In this document: piece by piece, positions 40,955 through 49,047 of the stretch | How positions within the stretch are numbered: position 1 is the first letter of the stretch | How the letters are laid out: each line of letters begins with the position of its first letter | NCBI GenBank assembly: GCA_052289195.1 | Contig: DAWAJD010000012.1 | Span: forward strand, 1-51,792 | Length of the DNA stretch: 51,792 nucleotides | Direction of reading: 5' to 3' | From: UBA4644 sp900555855 | GTDB lineage: Bacteria > Bacillota > Clostridia > Oscillospirales > Butyricicoccaceae | Notes under the pieces: generated by a model | What the model was told of the DNA's origin: nothing | What the model saw: the letters and a program-made list of their open reading frames with translations, nothing else | Database searches by the model: none | Translations under genes and position numbers: made by a program

Positions 40955-41590
40955 ATGAAAAAACCGCTCGCGCTGCTGCTCTCCCTTCTCCTGCTGGGGC
41001 TTGCCGCCTGCTGCCCGCCCGGCGAGGAGGACGATCTTCCCGCGCCGGAAAAGCCGGTGATCTATCTTTATCCCGAAACAGAGACGGATGTATGCGTCCG
41101 CCTGACGCTGGACGGCGCCCTCACCTGCACCTATCCGGCCTATCCCGCGGAGGGATGGCGCGTCCGTGCCCAGCCCGACGGCACCCTCACCGACGCCGCC
41201 GGCCAGACCTACCGCTATCTTTACTGGGAAGGGATCTCCCGGGCGGAGTTTGATCTTTCCAGCGGCTTCTGTGTCCGCGGAGAAGACACCGCCGCCTTTT
41301 TGGAGGATGCGCTGGCCCGGCTGGGCCTGACCCGGGCCGAGGCCAACGAGTTTATTATCTACTGGCTGCCCCGGATGGAGGGCAGCGCCTATAACCTGCT
41401 GTCCTTCCAGCAGGAGGCCTATACCGATTCCGCCGTATTGACGGTGGAGCCTGCGCCGGATACGGTGCTGCGGGTCTTTCTGGCCTGGAAGCCGCTGGAG
41501 GAGCCGGTGGAGCTCCCCGCCCAGCAGCTCACCGCGCCGGAGCGCCGGGGCTTCACGCTGGTGGAATGGGGCGGGAGCCAGCTGAACTGA
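40955..41590 (+). CDS. Lipoprotein, unknown function
   Basis: The ATG follows AAAGGAGG. The 211-residue product has a lipoprotein signal, LLLSLLLLGLAAC. Next comes PEKPVIYLYPETETDV, an opening I have seen in other clostridial lipoproteins, and a beta-rich domain. It should be membrane-anchored outside the cell. It diverges from the 40,228-40,791 gene and ends in its own strong terminator. Confidence 0.85.
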   Translation: MKKPLALLLSLLLLGLAACCPPGEEDDLPAPEKPVIYLYPETETDVCVRLTLDGALTCTYPAYPAEGWRVRAQPDGTLTDAAGQTYRYLYWEGISRAEFDLSSGFCVRGEDTAAFLEDALARLGLTRAEANEFIIYWLPRMEGSAYNLLSFQQEAYTDSAVLTVEPAPDTVLRVFLAWKPLEEPVELPAQQLTAPERRGFTLVEWGGSQLN

Positions 41591-41596
41591 AAAACG

Positions 41597-41630
41597 CCGG
41601 CGGCAGGAGCTTCCTGCCGCCGGATTTTTT
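41597..41630 (+). terminator. Rho-independent terminator after lipoprotein gene
   Basis: A 12-bp stem, CCGGCGGCAGGA / TCCTGCCGCCGG with a 3-nt loop, is followed by ATTTTTT. Confidence 0.93.
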
Positions 41631-41655
41631 GATGGTGCAAGGGAACGCGAAAAAA

Positions 41656-42057
41656 TCAGCTGCGCTTTCCTGTTCTTCCGCAGAGCAGCATCAGCCCAAA
41701 GGCGATCAGCAGCTGGAGCAGCGCGCCGGCGGGCTGCAGCAGCGCCGGCAGGCAAGTCCCGCTCTGCCCCAGCAGGCAGAAGGGCAGAGTGCAGACCGCC
41801 GCGATGCCCACCTGCAGCAGGGCGTAGCGGGCCAATCCCCGTCCGTCCAGCGCTGTCCTGCCGCCGGTATATTCCCAGAGCAGCAGCAGATTCAGCAGCA
41901 TCCAGAGATGGCTGCCCACCGCAAGGACCGTATCATAATCATGCCGCAGCGCCAGCCGCAGCCCGAAGCACAAAAGCAGGCTCAACGCCAGCACACAGCT
42001 GCCCGCCAGGGCCAGCTTTTTCCAACAGGGCATCCCGGTAGTTCCGTCTTTTTTCAT
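41656..42057 (-). CDS. Small multi-pass membrane protein, unknown function
   Basis: GGAGG lies 8 nt before the ATG at 42055-42057. I therefore prefer it over the upstream TTG. The 133-residue product has about four membrane helices (LALAGSCVLALSLLLCFGL; AVGSHLWMLLNLLLLWEY; LLQVGIAAVCTLPFCLLG; ALLQLLIAFGLMLLCG) and a Lys/Arg-rich end. No family is recognised. Confidence 0.75.
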   Translation of the reverse strand: MKKDGTTGMPCWKKLALAGSCVLALSLLLCFGLRLALRHDYDTVLAVGSHLWMLLNLLLLWEYTGGRTALDGRGLARYALLQVGIAAVCTLPFCLLGQSGTCLPALLQPAGALLQLLIAFGLMLLCGRTGKRS

Positions 42058-42233
42058 GGCTTTTTCCTCCAAACCGATCCTGTCCGCAGGCTTCTGCCGC
42101 GGAAACTGCCTGTTTCTTCCGGAAAGATGCGTTTCTTGCTTTCATCGTATCGCATAATCGCCTATATGTCAACGGTGCTTTGCGTTTTTTTCATGAAAAA
42201 AGCACAAATTGTAATGAAATAACGGTTTTATAA

Positions 42234-42258
42234 GAAAAAAAGGCTGCGGAAGCAGCCT
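42234..42258 (-). terminator. Rho-independent terminator of the MBL/beta-CASP gene
   Basis: The stem AGGCTGC-GGAA-GCAGCCT is followed on the minus strand by TTTTTTTC, 16 nt after the gene's stop. Confidence 0.9.
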
Positions 42259-42274
42259 TTTGCGTTGAAATGCG

Positions 42275-43873
42275 TTATTTGTCCCACTTTCGGATGAGGG
42301 CCTCCAGCTCGGAAGCCAGCCGGCGCAGATCCCGGTTGGTCCCGCCCTTGCTGGCGGCGATAAGCTCCTGCAGGGCGCGGCCCTGCTCCTGCAGCGCACG
42401 GAAGGCGGCCGTATTGCCCTGCTCGGCGGCGGGCTGGCGGCGCTCCGGCGTCTTGCCCTCCTGCAGCATCCGGTCGCCCAGCAGATCATAGACCTCGCCC
42501 AGCTCCGGCGCATGGGCGGCAAAGCCCAGCTTGCGCAGGCGCTCCGCATAGGCGGGGGCCACCTCCGCATCGCCATGGACCACGAACACATGGGCAGGCT
42601 TGGGGGAATAGGCCTGGATCCAGTTCAGCAGGCCGGTCAGCCCTGCATGGGACGAAAGGCCCGGGAAGTTGACCACCTCCGCCCGAACGGCGATCTCCTC
42701 GCCAAACAGCTTGACGGAGGAAGCGCCGTCCAGCAGACGGCGGCCCAGGCTGCCCTCCGCCTGATAGCCCACGAACACCACGCTGCACTCCGGCCGCCAG
42801 AGATTATGCTTCAGATGGTGGCGGATGCGGCCTGCGTCGCACATACCGCTGGCGGAGATGATGACCTTGGGGGTCTTGTCGTCGTTCAGGGTGCGGGATT
42901 CCTCGGTGGTCTCCGTCAGGCGCAGATCCGGGAAGGTGAGCATGCGCACATCGTTTTTCACCAGCGCCATGGCTTCCTCGTCCAGATAGCCGGTGAGGTC
43001 GCCGTCAAAGATGGTGGTGGCAGCCTTGGCCAGCGGGCTGTCCACATAGACCGGGAAGTTGGGGAAGGAGCTCACCTGCCCCTTCTGCTTGATCTCCCGG
43101 ATGAAATAGAGCAGCTCCTGGGTGCGGCCCACGGCAAAGGCCGGGATGATCACATTGCCGCCCCGGGCAAAGGTCCGGTCCAGGATCTCCGCCAGCTGAT
43201 CGGTATATTCTCCCTCGCGCTCATCGTGCTCCCGGTCGCCATAGGTGCTCTCGGTGATCACATAGTCCGCCTCGGTGATATAGGAGGGGTCCCGGATGAT
43301 GGGCTGCTTGATGTTGCCGATGTCGCCGGAAAAGACCAGCCGGCGGGTCTCGCCGTTTTCCGTGACCCAGAGCCGGATCATGGCGGAGCCCAGCAGATGG
43401 CCCGCGTCTACAAACTCCGCCTCCACGCCGGGGCACAGCGTGAACCGCTGGTGATAATCGTGGCATTCCAGATGGGCCAGCGCGTTCTGCGCATCGTCCA
43501 CCGTATAGAGCGGCTCCACCGGCGGGCGGCCCGCCCGCTTGCCCTTCTGGTTGGTCCACTGGGCGTCGCTCTCCTGAATATGGGCGGAATCCAGCAGCAT
43601 GATGCTCATGAGCTGGCCGGTGAGACGGGTGGTGATGATGGGGCCGGTATAGCCGTTTTTATAAAGCAGGGGCATCCGGCCGGTGTGGTCGATGTGGGCG
43701 TGGGTCGCCAGCACCAGATCCACCTCGCCGGGCGCAAAAGGCAGCGCATTTTCCTCCACCTCATCCCGGCCCTGCTGCAGGCCGCAGTCGATGAGGATGC
43801 GCTTGCCGCAGGCGTCCAGGCAATGGCAGCTGCCGGTGACGGCCCGGTCCGCGCCAAAAAATGTTAGGTTCAT
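42275..43873 (-). CDS. Metallo-beta-lactamase/beta-CASP RNA-processing exonuclease-like protein
   Basis: The ATG at 43871-43873 follows AAAGGAGGAG. The 532 residues carry the MBL zinc motif His58-X-His60-X-Asp62-His63 in THAHIDHTGR, further metal ligands in DAGHLLGSAM and FSGDIGN, a beta-CASP domain (IIPAFAVGRTQELLYF; VYVDSPLA; ISASGMCDAGRIRHHL) and the C-terminal RMMBL part (LSSHAGLTGLLNWI; HVFVVHGD). These are CPSF73-like nucleases of the YsH1 type. The substrate is presumably RNA. The ~60-residue C-terminal extension is helical and not typical. Confidence 0.95.
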   Translation of the reverse strand: MNLTFFGADRAVTGSCHCLDACGKRILIDCGLQQGRDEVEENALPFAPGEVDLVLATHAHIDHTGRMPLLYKNGYTGPIITTRLTGQLMSIMLLDSAHIQESDAQWTNQKGKRAGRPPVEPLYTVDDAQNALAHLECHDYHQRFTLCPGVEAEFVDAGHLLGSAMIRLWVTENGETRRLVFSGDIGNIKQPIIRDPSYITEADYVITESTYGDREHDEREGEYTDQLAEILDRTFARGGNVIIPAFAVGRTQELLYFIREIKQKGQVSSFPNFPVYVDSPLAKAATTIFDGDLTGYLDEEAMALVKNDVRMLTFPDLRLTETTEESRTLNDDKTPKVIISASGMCDAGRIRHHLKHNLWRPECSVVFVGYQAEGSLGRRLLDGASSVKLFGEEIAVRAEVVNFPGLSSHAGLTGLLNWIQAYSPKPAHVFVVHGDAEVAPAYAERLRKLGFAAHAPELGEVYDLLGDRMLQEGKTPERRQPAAEQGNTAAFRALQEQGRALQELIAASKGGTNRDLRRLASELEALIRKWDK

Positions 43874-43912
43874 AAAAGCTCCTCCTTTGAGCGTTTGTGC
43901 CCATTTTGCCTG

Positions 43913-43954
43913 ATTATAACATATTCCGGCGGATGAAACAATCATCCGCCGGAA
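43913..43954 (-). promoter_or_regulatory. Promoter of the MBL/beta-CASP gene, overlapped by a stem-loop
   Basis: TTGTTT (43936-43941) and TATAAT (43913-43918) are 17 bp apart on the minus strand. The -35 lies inside a perfect 13-bp stem, TTCCGGCGGATGA / TCATCCGCCGGAA (43924-43954). The stem could end glutamine synthetase transcription, though no U-run follows. It could also be a protein site. Confidence 0.6.
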
Positions 43955-43978
43955 CAAAACGCCCGTTGAAATGAAATT

Positions 43979-46087
43979 TTACAGGATGCCGTAGAGCAGG
44001 TCGGTATAGGTGGGCATGGGCCAATATTCCTTGCCCAGCATCGTCTCCAGCCGGTCGGCCGGCGCACGCAGCGCCTCCATGGCGGGCAGGAGCTTCTCCT
44101 GGAAGAAGCGGGCCTTTTCATAGCCGTCCTCCATGGCGGCGCCCTTTTCCAGCAGCTTTTCCAGCTTGCCCAGCGCCAGCCGCAGGGCGGCGGAAGCGGC
44201 GGAAACATCCTTCAGCAGACCCGCCTCCAGCGTCACATCCAGCGTCAGGCCGGTGTCCTTCAGGCGGCAGAGGGTCTCCGCCAGAAAGCGGGAATATTCC
44301 GTGACGGCGGGAATGATCTGCCGCAAGGTCATCTCCACCATGGTGCTGGCTTCGATCTGGACGGTCTTGCAATAGCCCTCCAGCCGGATCTCGTAGCGGG
44401 ATTCCAGCTCCTTGCGGTTAAAGACGCCATGCTTTTCAAACAGCTCGATGCTCTTCTGGGTGATGAGCTCGCCGGCGGCGTCCACCGTGCTGGCCAGCTC
44501 CGGCAGGCCCCGCTGCCGGGCTTCCCGGCGCCATTCCTCGGAATAGTTGTTGCCGTTGAAGATCACCCGGCGATGGTCCCGCATCACATCCCGCACGATG
44601 GCGCGGCACTCCGCATGGATGTCCTCCGCCTTTTCCAGACGGTCGGCGATGCGGCTGACGATCTCCGCCACGATGGTGTTGATGATGATGTTGCAGTCGG
44701 CGATGGACATGGAGGAGCCCAGCATCCGAAACTCAAATTTCTTTCCGGTAAAGGCGAAGGGAGAGGTGCGGTTGCGATCGGCAATGTCCTTGGGCAGATC
44801 CGGGATGGTGGTGACGCCCATCTGCAGGTTTCCGCCCTGCCGCAGAGCAGAGGGCTTTCCAGTGGAAAGCTCATTGAGCACATCGGTGAGCTGGTCGCCC
44901 AGGAAGACGGAGATCACCGCCGGCGGCGCTTCGTTGCCGCCCAAGCGCTGATCGTTGCCCGGGCCGGAGACGGAGACCCGCAGCAGCCCGGCATATTCAT
45001 CCACCGCCCAGATCACCGCCACAAGAAACAGCAGGAACCGCTCGTTGCTCTCCGCCGTCTTGCCCTGGTCCAGAATGCTCTTGTTGCCGTCCAGATTCAG
45101 CGACCAGTTATTGTGCTTGCCGCTGCCGTTGACCCAGGCAAAGGGCTTTTCGTGGAGCAGGCAGACCATATCCTTCCGCAGCGCCACCTTCTTCAGCGTC
45201 TCCATCATCAGCTGATTCTGGTCGCAGGCGATGTTGGCCGAAGCATAGACCGGCGCCAGCTCGTGCTGGGCGGGGGCGGCTTCGTTGTGCTCCGTCTTTG
45301 CGGGGACGCCCAGCTCCCAGAGCTCCTCGTCCACCTCGCGCATATAGTCTATGATGCGCTCCTTGATGTTGCCATAATAATGATCGTCCAGCTGCTGGCC
45401 CTTGGCGGGCTTTGCCCCGAAGAGCGTCCGGCCGCAGGTGAACAGATCGGGCCGGCGGGCAAACAGCGCCTTATCCACCAGAAAATATTCCTGCTCCGCC
45501 CCGGCCATAGGCACCACCCGGCGGGTCTCATGGTCGCCCAGCAGACGCAGCACCCGCAGGGTCTGCCGCTCCAGCGCCTCCATGGAGCGCAGCAGCGGGG
45601 TCTTCTTGTCCAGCACCTCGCCGCCCCAGGAGCAGAAGCAGGTGGGGATATAGAGGGTATTGTCCTTGACGAAGGCAGGAGAGGTGCAGTCCCAGGCGGT
45701 ATAGCCCCGGGCCTCAAAGGTCATGCGCAGGCCGCCGGAGGGGAAGGAGGAGGCGTCGCCCTCGCCGCGGATCAGCTCCTTGCCGGAGAAGCGCATCATG
45801 ATGGAGCCATCCGGCTGAGGATGAATAAAGCTTTCATGCTTTTCCGCCGTGGAGCCGGTGAGGGGCTGGAACCAATGGGTAAAATGGGTCGCGCCCTGAT
45901 CCAGCGCCCAGCGCTTCAGGCCGTTGGCCACGATATCCGCCAGCGCCGGATCCTGCATGGGCCGGCCCTGATCGATGATCTTTTTCAGCTGCTTATAGGT
46001 ATCCCCCGGCAGATAGCGGCGCATGGCATCGTCATTGAAGACACGGCAGGCGTAGCGGTTGACGATATCGCAGGATCGCTCGTTCAT
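43979..46087 (-). CDS. glnN: Glutamine synthetase type III
   Basis: The enzyme makes glutamine from glutamate, ammonia and ATP. The 702-residue length is typical of GSIII and far longer than GSI. The signature regions are visible: ATP/Glu-site GAEQEYFLVDKALF, the GSIII block VPAKTEHNEAAPAQHELAPVY, NGSGKHNNWS, SGPGNDQRLGGNEAPPAV, and the C-terminal NGNNYSEEW. The start follows AAAGGAG. It is single in this window, and its own terminator is not obvious. Confidence 0.98.
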   Translation of the reverse strand: MNERSCDIVNRYACRVFNDDAMRRYLPGDTYKQLKKIIDQGRPMQDPALADIVANGLKRWALDQGATHFTHWFQPLTGSTAEKHESFIHPQPDGSIMMRFSGKELIRGEGDASSFPSGGLRMTFEARGYTAWDCTSPAFVKDNTLYIPTCFCSWGGEVLDKKTPLLRSMEALERQTLRVLRLLGDHETRRVVPMAGAEQEYFLVDKALFARRPDLFTCGRTLFGAKPAKGQQLDDHYYGNIKERIIDYMREVDEELWELGVPAKTEHNEAAPAQHELAPVYASANIACDQNQLMMETLKKVALRKDMVCLLHEKPFAWVNGSGKHNNWSLNLDGNKSILDQGKTAESNERFLLFLVAVIWAVDEYAGLLRVSVSGPGNDQRLGGNEAPPAVISVFLGDQLTDVLNELSTGKPSALRQGGNLQMGVTTIPDLPKDIADRNRTSPFAFTGKKFEFRMLGSSMSIADCNIIINTIVAEIVSRIADRLEKAEDIHAECRAIVRDVMRDHRRVIFNGNNYSEEWRREARQRGLPELASTVDAAGELITQKSIELFEKHGVFNRKELESRYEIRLEGYCKTVQIEASTMVEMTLRQIIPAVTEYSRFLAETLCRLKDTGLTLDVTLEAGLLKDVSAASAALRLALGKLEKLLEKGAAMEDGYEKARFFQEKLLPAMEALRAPADRLETMLGKEYWPMPTYTDLLYGIL

Positions 46088-46198
46088 AAAAAACTTCTCC
46101 TTTCTTCGGCGCCGTTTCGGGCCCCGTGATCAAAATAATGGAATCATTCTACGCTTTATCCTGTTAAAAATCAAGCGTTTTTCAAAAAAGACTTGCAG

Positions 46199-46239
46199 AA
46201 TAAAAACAGCGTCAAAAAAGCAATGGCTTTTTGACGCTG
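46199..46239 (-). terminator. Rho-independent terminator of the E2-like gene
   Basis: The stem CAGCGTCAAAAA... / ...TTTTTGACGCTG (46207-46239) has one bulge and a short AATG loop. On the minus strand it is followed by TTTTTATTC. Confidence 0.87.
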
Positions 46240-46265
46240 CATACGGATAATTCCGTAAAAATGAC

Positions 46266-47126
46266 TTATGCGATGTCTTCCTCCACGACCTCCAGCCGCT
46301 CCTCCAGCACCTCCGGATTTTCCAGCACCCGGCGGAACAGACGCATGGAGCGGGCATAGTACAGGCCGTCGCAGACGCGCTCGTCTGCCACCACCATAAT
46401 GGTGATCACCTTTCCCGGGCGGACCTGACCGGTCTTTTTGTCGATGACGGGGATCCGGCGCTCCTTGCCCACGGCGATAAACTGCCCCACCGTCCCCAGA
46501 TCATAGCAATGATGATAGATGCCCGGGATGCCCAGTGACTTGAGATAGGTGATGAACACGCTGGTATGGAAGGGGCTCACCTCCACCAGCTTGGCCGGCA
46601 GCATGCTGCGCTTGTCCAGAAACCGGATCCACCAGAAGGCAAACCGCAGCACCCAGTTGGGCATGATCCGCATGAGCCGGGCGGTCTTGTCCGTGCCATT
46701 GGCCCGTTCCATGCCCTTTTGCGCATAAATCAGCTCGCGCATCCTTTCGCGGACCTCAAAAATGTTCTCGTGGCCGGTAAAGGGGACCTTGATGGTGGTC
46801 TCGTCGCAATTGTCCCGCAGCAGCTTTTTTACCGCCATGGAAACATAGATCTTGTCGTTGGCAAAGGTGCGGCCGCCCATGATAAAGCGGTTTAACGCCG
46901 GACGCTTGGCATAGAGCCGCACGGTGGCCGCCGTAAAAATATCCAGATATGTGAGCTCAATGCCCTCCGCCTTTTTCTTTTCGATATATTCATCCAGGAT
47001 CTCGCAGTCGATGTCGTCGCTGTAATAGACCTGCGCGTCGCTGCGGGTGGGCATGATGTGCCCCATGACCCGCTCAAAGGGCGTCAATGTTTTCAGGCAT
47101 CGGGCGTTTTTCCGTTTGGAATACAT
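46266..47126 (-). CDS. 2-oxoacid dehydrogenase E2 acyltransferase-like protein without lipoyl domain
   Basis: The 286 residues match the catalytic domain of dihydrolipoyl acyltransferases and the related CAT fold: TYLDIFTAATVRLYAKRPALN, VSMAVKKLLRD, SPFHTSVFITYLKSLG and the C-terminal VVADERVCDGLYYARSM. In true E2 proteins this last motif is DHRxxDG with the catalytic His. Here it is DERVCDG, so His is replaced by Glu and normal acyl transfer should be impaired. No lipoyl or E1-binding domain is present and no dehydrogenase genes are nearby. It may bind a CoA-like ligand or be a new acyltransferase. Confidence 0.85.
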   Translation of the reverse strand: MYSKRKNARCLKTLTPFERVMGHIMPTRSDAQVYYSDDIDCEILDEYIEKKKAEGIELTYLDIFTAATVRLYAKRPALNRFIMGGRTFANDKIYVSMAVKKLLRDNCDETTIKVPFTGHENIFEVRERMRELIYAQKGMERANGTDKTARLMRIMPNWVLRFAFWWIRFLDKRSMLPAKLVEVSPFHTSVFITYLKSLGIPGIYHHCYDLGTVGQFIAVGKERRIPVIDKKTGQVRPGKVITIMVVADERVCDGLYYARSMRLFRRVLENPEVLEERLEVVEEDIA

Positions 47127-47178
47127 AGTTCTTTCCCCGGCAGGCGCTTCCCTGCCTCTCCTTTTCCTGAATCTTGGC

Positions 47179-47922
47179 TCACTTCCGCCAGCCCCGGACC
47201 TTTTCCATCAGCCGGGAGACCGTGGCGTCGCCGGGCTCCTCCGGCGGCTTTTTGTCCGGCTGCGCCGGCTGCGGCTCTTCCGGCTGCGCCGGCGTCTCCT
47301 GCGGCACGCTGCCCAGGATCACGCCGGACTGACGCAGAAGCGTCTTATCCTCCTCCGTCACGGGGTAGCAGACCATATGATGGGGGCCGTCCATGGCCCG
47401 GTCCAGCAGCTCCAGCGAGCGCTCCAGCCTGCGGCAGAGGACCCGCAGCTGTTCCTCCCGGTCTGCGCCCACGACCTTGGCGTTTTGCAGCTGGCGCAGC
47501 TCCTCCTCCAGACGGTCGGCCCGCTGCCGCTGCTCCTCCAGCGCCTGACGGCTCTGCTGCAGCTCCCGGGGCGTGTTTTGCCCCGCTTCCAGCGTGCGGA
47601 TCCTGGCCCGAAGGGTCTCCAGCTCCATATCGCGGACGGTGCGGCTCCGGTCTGCGGCGGCCCGCAGCGTCTCCAGCTCCTGTGCCTGCTGCCGGTTTTC
47701 CTCCTGCAGGGCTTTCAGCTGCGCCTGCAGCTCCTCCGCCTGCTGACGGCCGGCCCGATCCTGGCTTTCCGTGTCTGCAGCCGAATGCTCCAGCGCGGCC
47801 AGCTTTTCCTGCAGCTCCTCCAGCTCCTGCCGCTGGCGCTGCCGTTCCTCCGCCAGATAAGCCACCACATCCTTTTTCCGAAAGCCGCCCAGCAGTGATG
47901 TATGAAAGCTTTGTCTGTCCAT
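47179..47922 (-). CDS. DivIVA/GpsB-like coiled-coil protein
   Basis: The ATG at 47920-47922 follows GGAGGGG. The 247-residue product begins MDRQSFHTSLLGGFRKKDV, like the membrane-binding N-terminus of DivIVA (F...LGGY/F..K.V..YL). A long Glu/Gln/Leu-rich coiled coil then spans ~25-160, followed by a short ordered part (REEQLRVLCRRLERSLELLD) and a Pro-rich tail. A cell-pole or division scaffolding role is likely by analogy, though the precise homologue is not certain. Confidence 0.75.
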   Translation of the reverse strand: MDRQSFHTSLLGGFRKKDVVAYLAEERQRQRQELEELQEKLAALEHSAADTESQDRAGRQQAEELQAQLKALQEENRQQAQELETLRAAADRSRTVRDMELETLRARIRTLEAGQNTPRELQQSRQALEEQRQRADRLEEELRQLQNAKVVGADREEQLRVLCRRLERSLELLDRAMDGPHHMVCYPVTEEDKTLLRQSGVILGSVPQETPAQPEEPQPAQPDKKPPEEPGDATVSRLMEKVRGWRK

Positions 47923-48040
47923 AAGCCGCCCCTCCGCAGATATCATCTAATATACAAGATTATAACACGCCCGCCGGCAAAAGGAAAGAGCTTTTCGCCC
48001 CATTGGGAAAATAATTTTAGAATTTGAAGTATCATTTTTG

Positions 48041-48069
48041 TTGCGTTCGGCAGAAAAATGTGGTATTTT
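48041..48069 (+). promoter_or_regulatory. Probable folD promoter
   Basis: TTGCGT (48041-48046) and TATTTT (48064-48069) are 17 bp apart, 35 nt before the start. Both hexamers are weak. Confidence 0.4.
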
Positions 48070-48103
48070 TAAGCAAACAACGGTAGCATAAGGAGAAAAC
48101 AAC

Positions 48104-48952
48104 ATGGCGATCATCATGGATGGCAAGGCGCTGGCCAAAAAAGTGCGTCTGCAGGTGGCGGAGCAGGCCGCAAGACTGCCCCGGCAGCCGGGTCTGGCGG
48201 TGATCCTGGTGGGAGACGACCCCGCTTCGGCAGTCTATGTGCGCAACAAGGAAAAGGACTGTCAGCAGTGCGGCATCCGCAGTCTGGAATACAGGCTGCC
48301 CGCGGAGACCAGCCAGCAGGCGCTGCTGGCGCTGATCGCCCGGCTCAACGAAGACCCCGCCGCCGACGGCATTCTGGTGCAGCTGCCCCTGCCCCGGCAC
48401 ATCGACAGCCGGGCTGTTTTGGAGGCCATCCGCCCGGATAAGGACGCCGACGCCTTTCATCCGGAAAACGCCGGGCGGATGCTCACCGGCGAGCCTGCCG
48501 TCTGGCCCTGCACGCCGGCGGGCGTTATGGAGCTGCTGCACGAATACGGCATTTCTCCGGCGGGCAAGCGCTGCGTCGTGCTGGGCCGCTCCAACATCGT
48601 GGGCAAGCCCATGGCGCTGCTGCTGCTGCGGGAAAACGGCACCGTCACCGTCTGCCATTCCGCCACGCCCGACCTGGAGGAGGCGACCCGCCGGGCGGAT
48701 ATTCTGGTCTCCGCCGTGGGCCGCCCCGGCCTGATCGGCGCGGCACAGGTCAAGGAGGGGGCGGTGGTCATTGATGTGGCCATCAACCGCACGCCGGAGG
48801 GCAGGCTCTGCGGCGATGTGGATTTTGACGCCGTGGCGCCGAAGGCTTCTTATATCACGCCCGTCCCCGGCGGCGTCGGGCCTATGACCCGGGCCATCCT
48901 GATGAAAAATGTTCTGGCGCTGGCAAAAATGCATCAGGCGGAAGCAAAGTAA
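48104..48952 (+). CDS. folD: Methylenetetrahydrofolate dehydrogenase/cyclohydrolase FolD
   Basis: FolD interconverts 5,10-methylene-, methenyl- and 10-formyl-tetrahydrofolate with NADP. The 282 residues include Tyr45 and catalytic Lys49 in VYVRNKEKDC, the substrate motif ILVQLPLPRHID, DKDADAFHPENAG, the nucleotide site VLGRSNIVGKPMALLLL, and the C-terminal PVPGGVGPMTRAILMKN. Length and order are canonical. AAGGAG precedes the start, and a strong terminator follows. Confidence 0.99.
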   Translation: MAIIMDGKALAKKVRLQVAEQAARLPRQPGLAVILVGDDPASAVYVRNKEKDCQQCGIRSLEYRLPAETSQQALLALIARLNEDPAADGILVQLPLPRHIDSRAVLEAIRPDKDADAFHPENAGRMLTGEPAVWPCTPAGVMELLHEYGISPAGKRCVVLGRSNIVGKPMALLLLRENGTVTVCHSATPDLEEATRRADILVSAVGRPGLIGAAQVKEGAVVIDVAINRTPEGRLCGDVDFDAVAPKASYITPVPGGVGPMTRAILMKNVLALAKMHQAEAK

Positions 48953-48968
48953 AGAAAAGCAAAAAGAA

Positions 48969-49008
48969 CCCCCGGCGGCACCTTGCCGCCGGGGGCGCTA
49001 TTTTTCTC
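48969..49008 (+). terminator. Rho-independent terminator of folD
   Basis: The 12-bp stem CCCCCGGCGGCA / TGCCGCCGGGGG with a 3-nt loop is followed by GCGCTATTTTTCTCTTT. Confidence 0.9.
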
Positions 49009-49047
49009 TTTCCCGCCGCCGGAGGGCGGAGGGGGAAGCGCTTTCAA

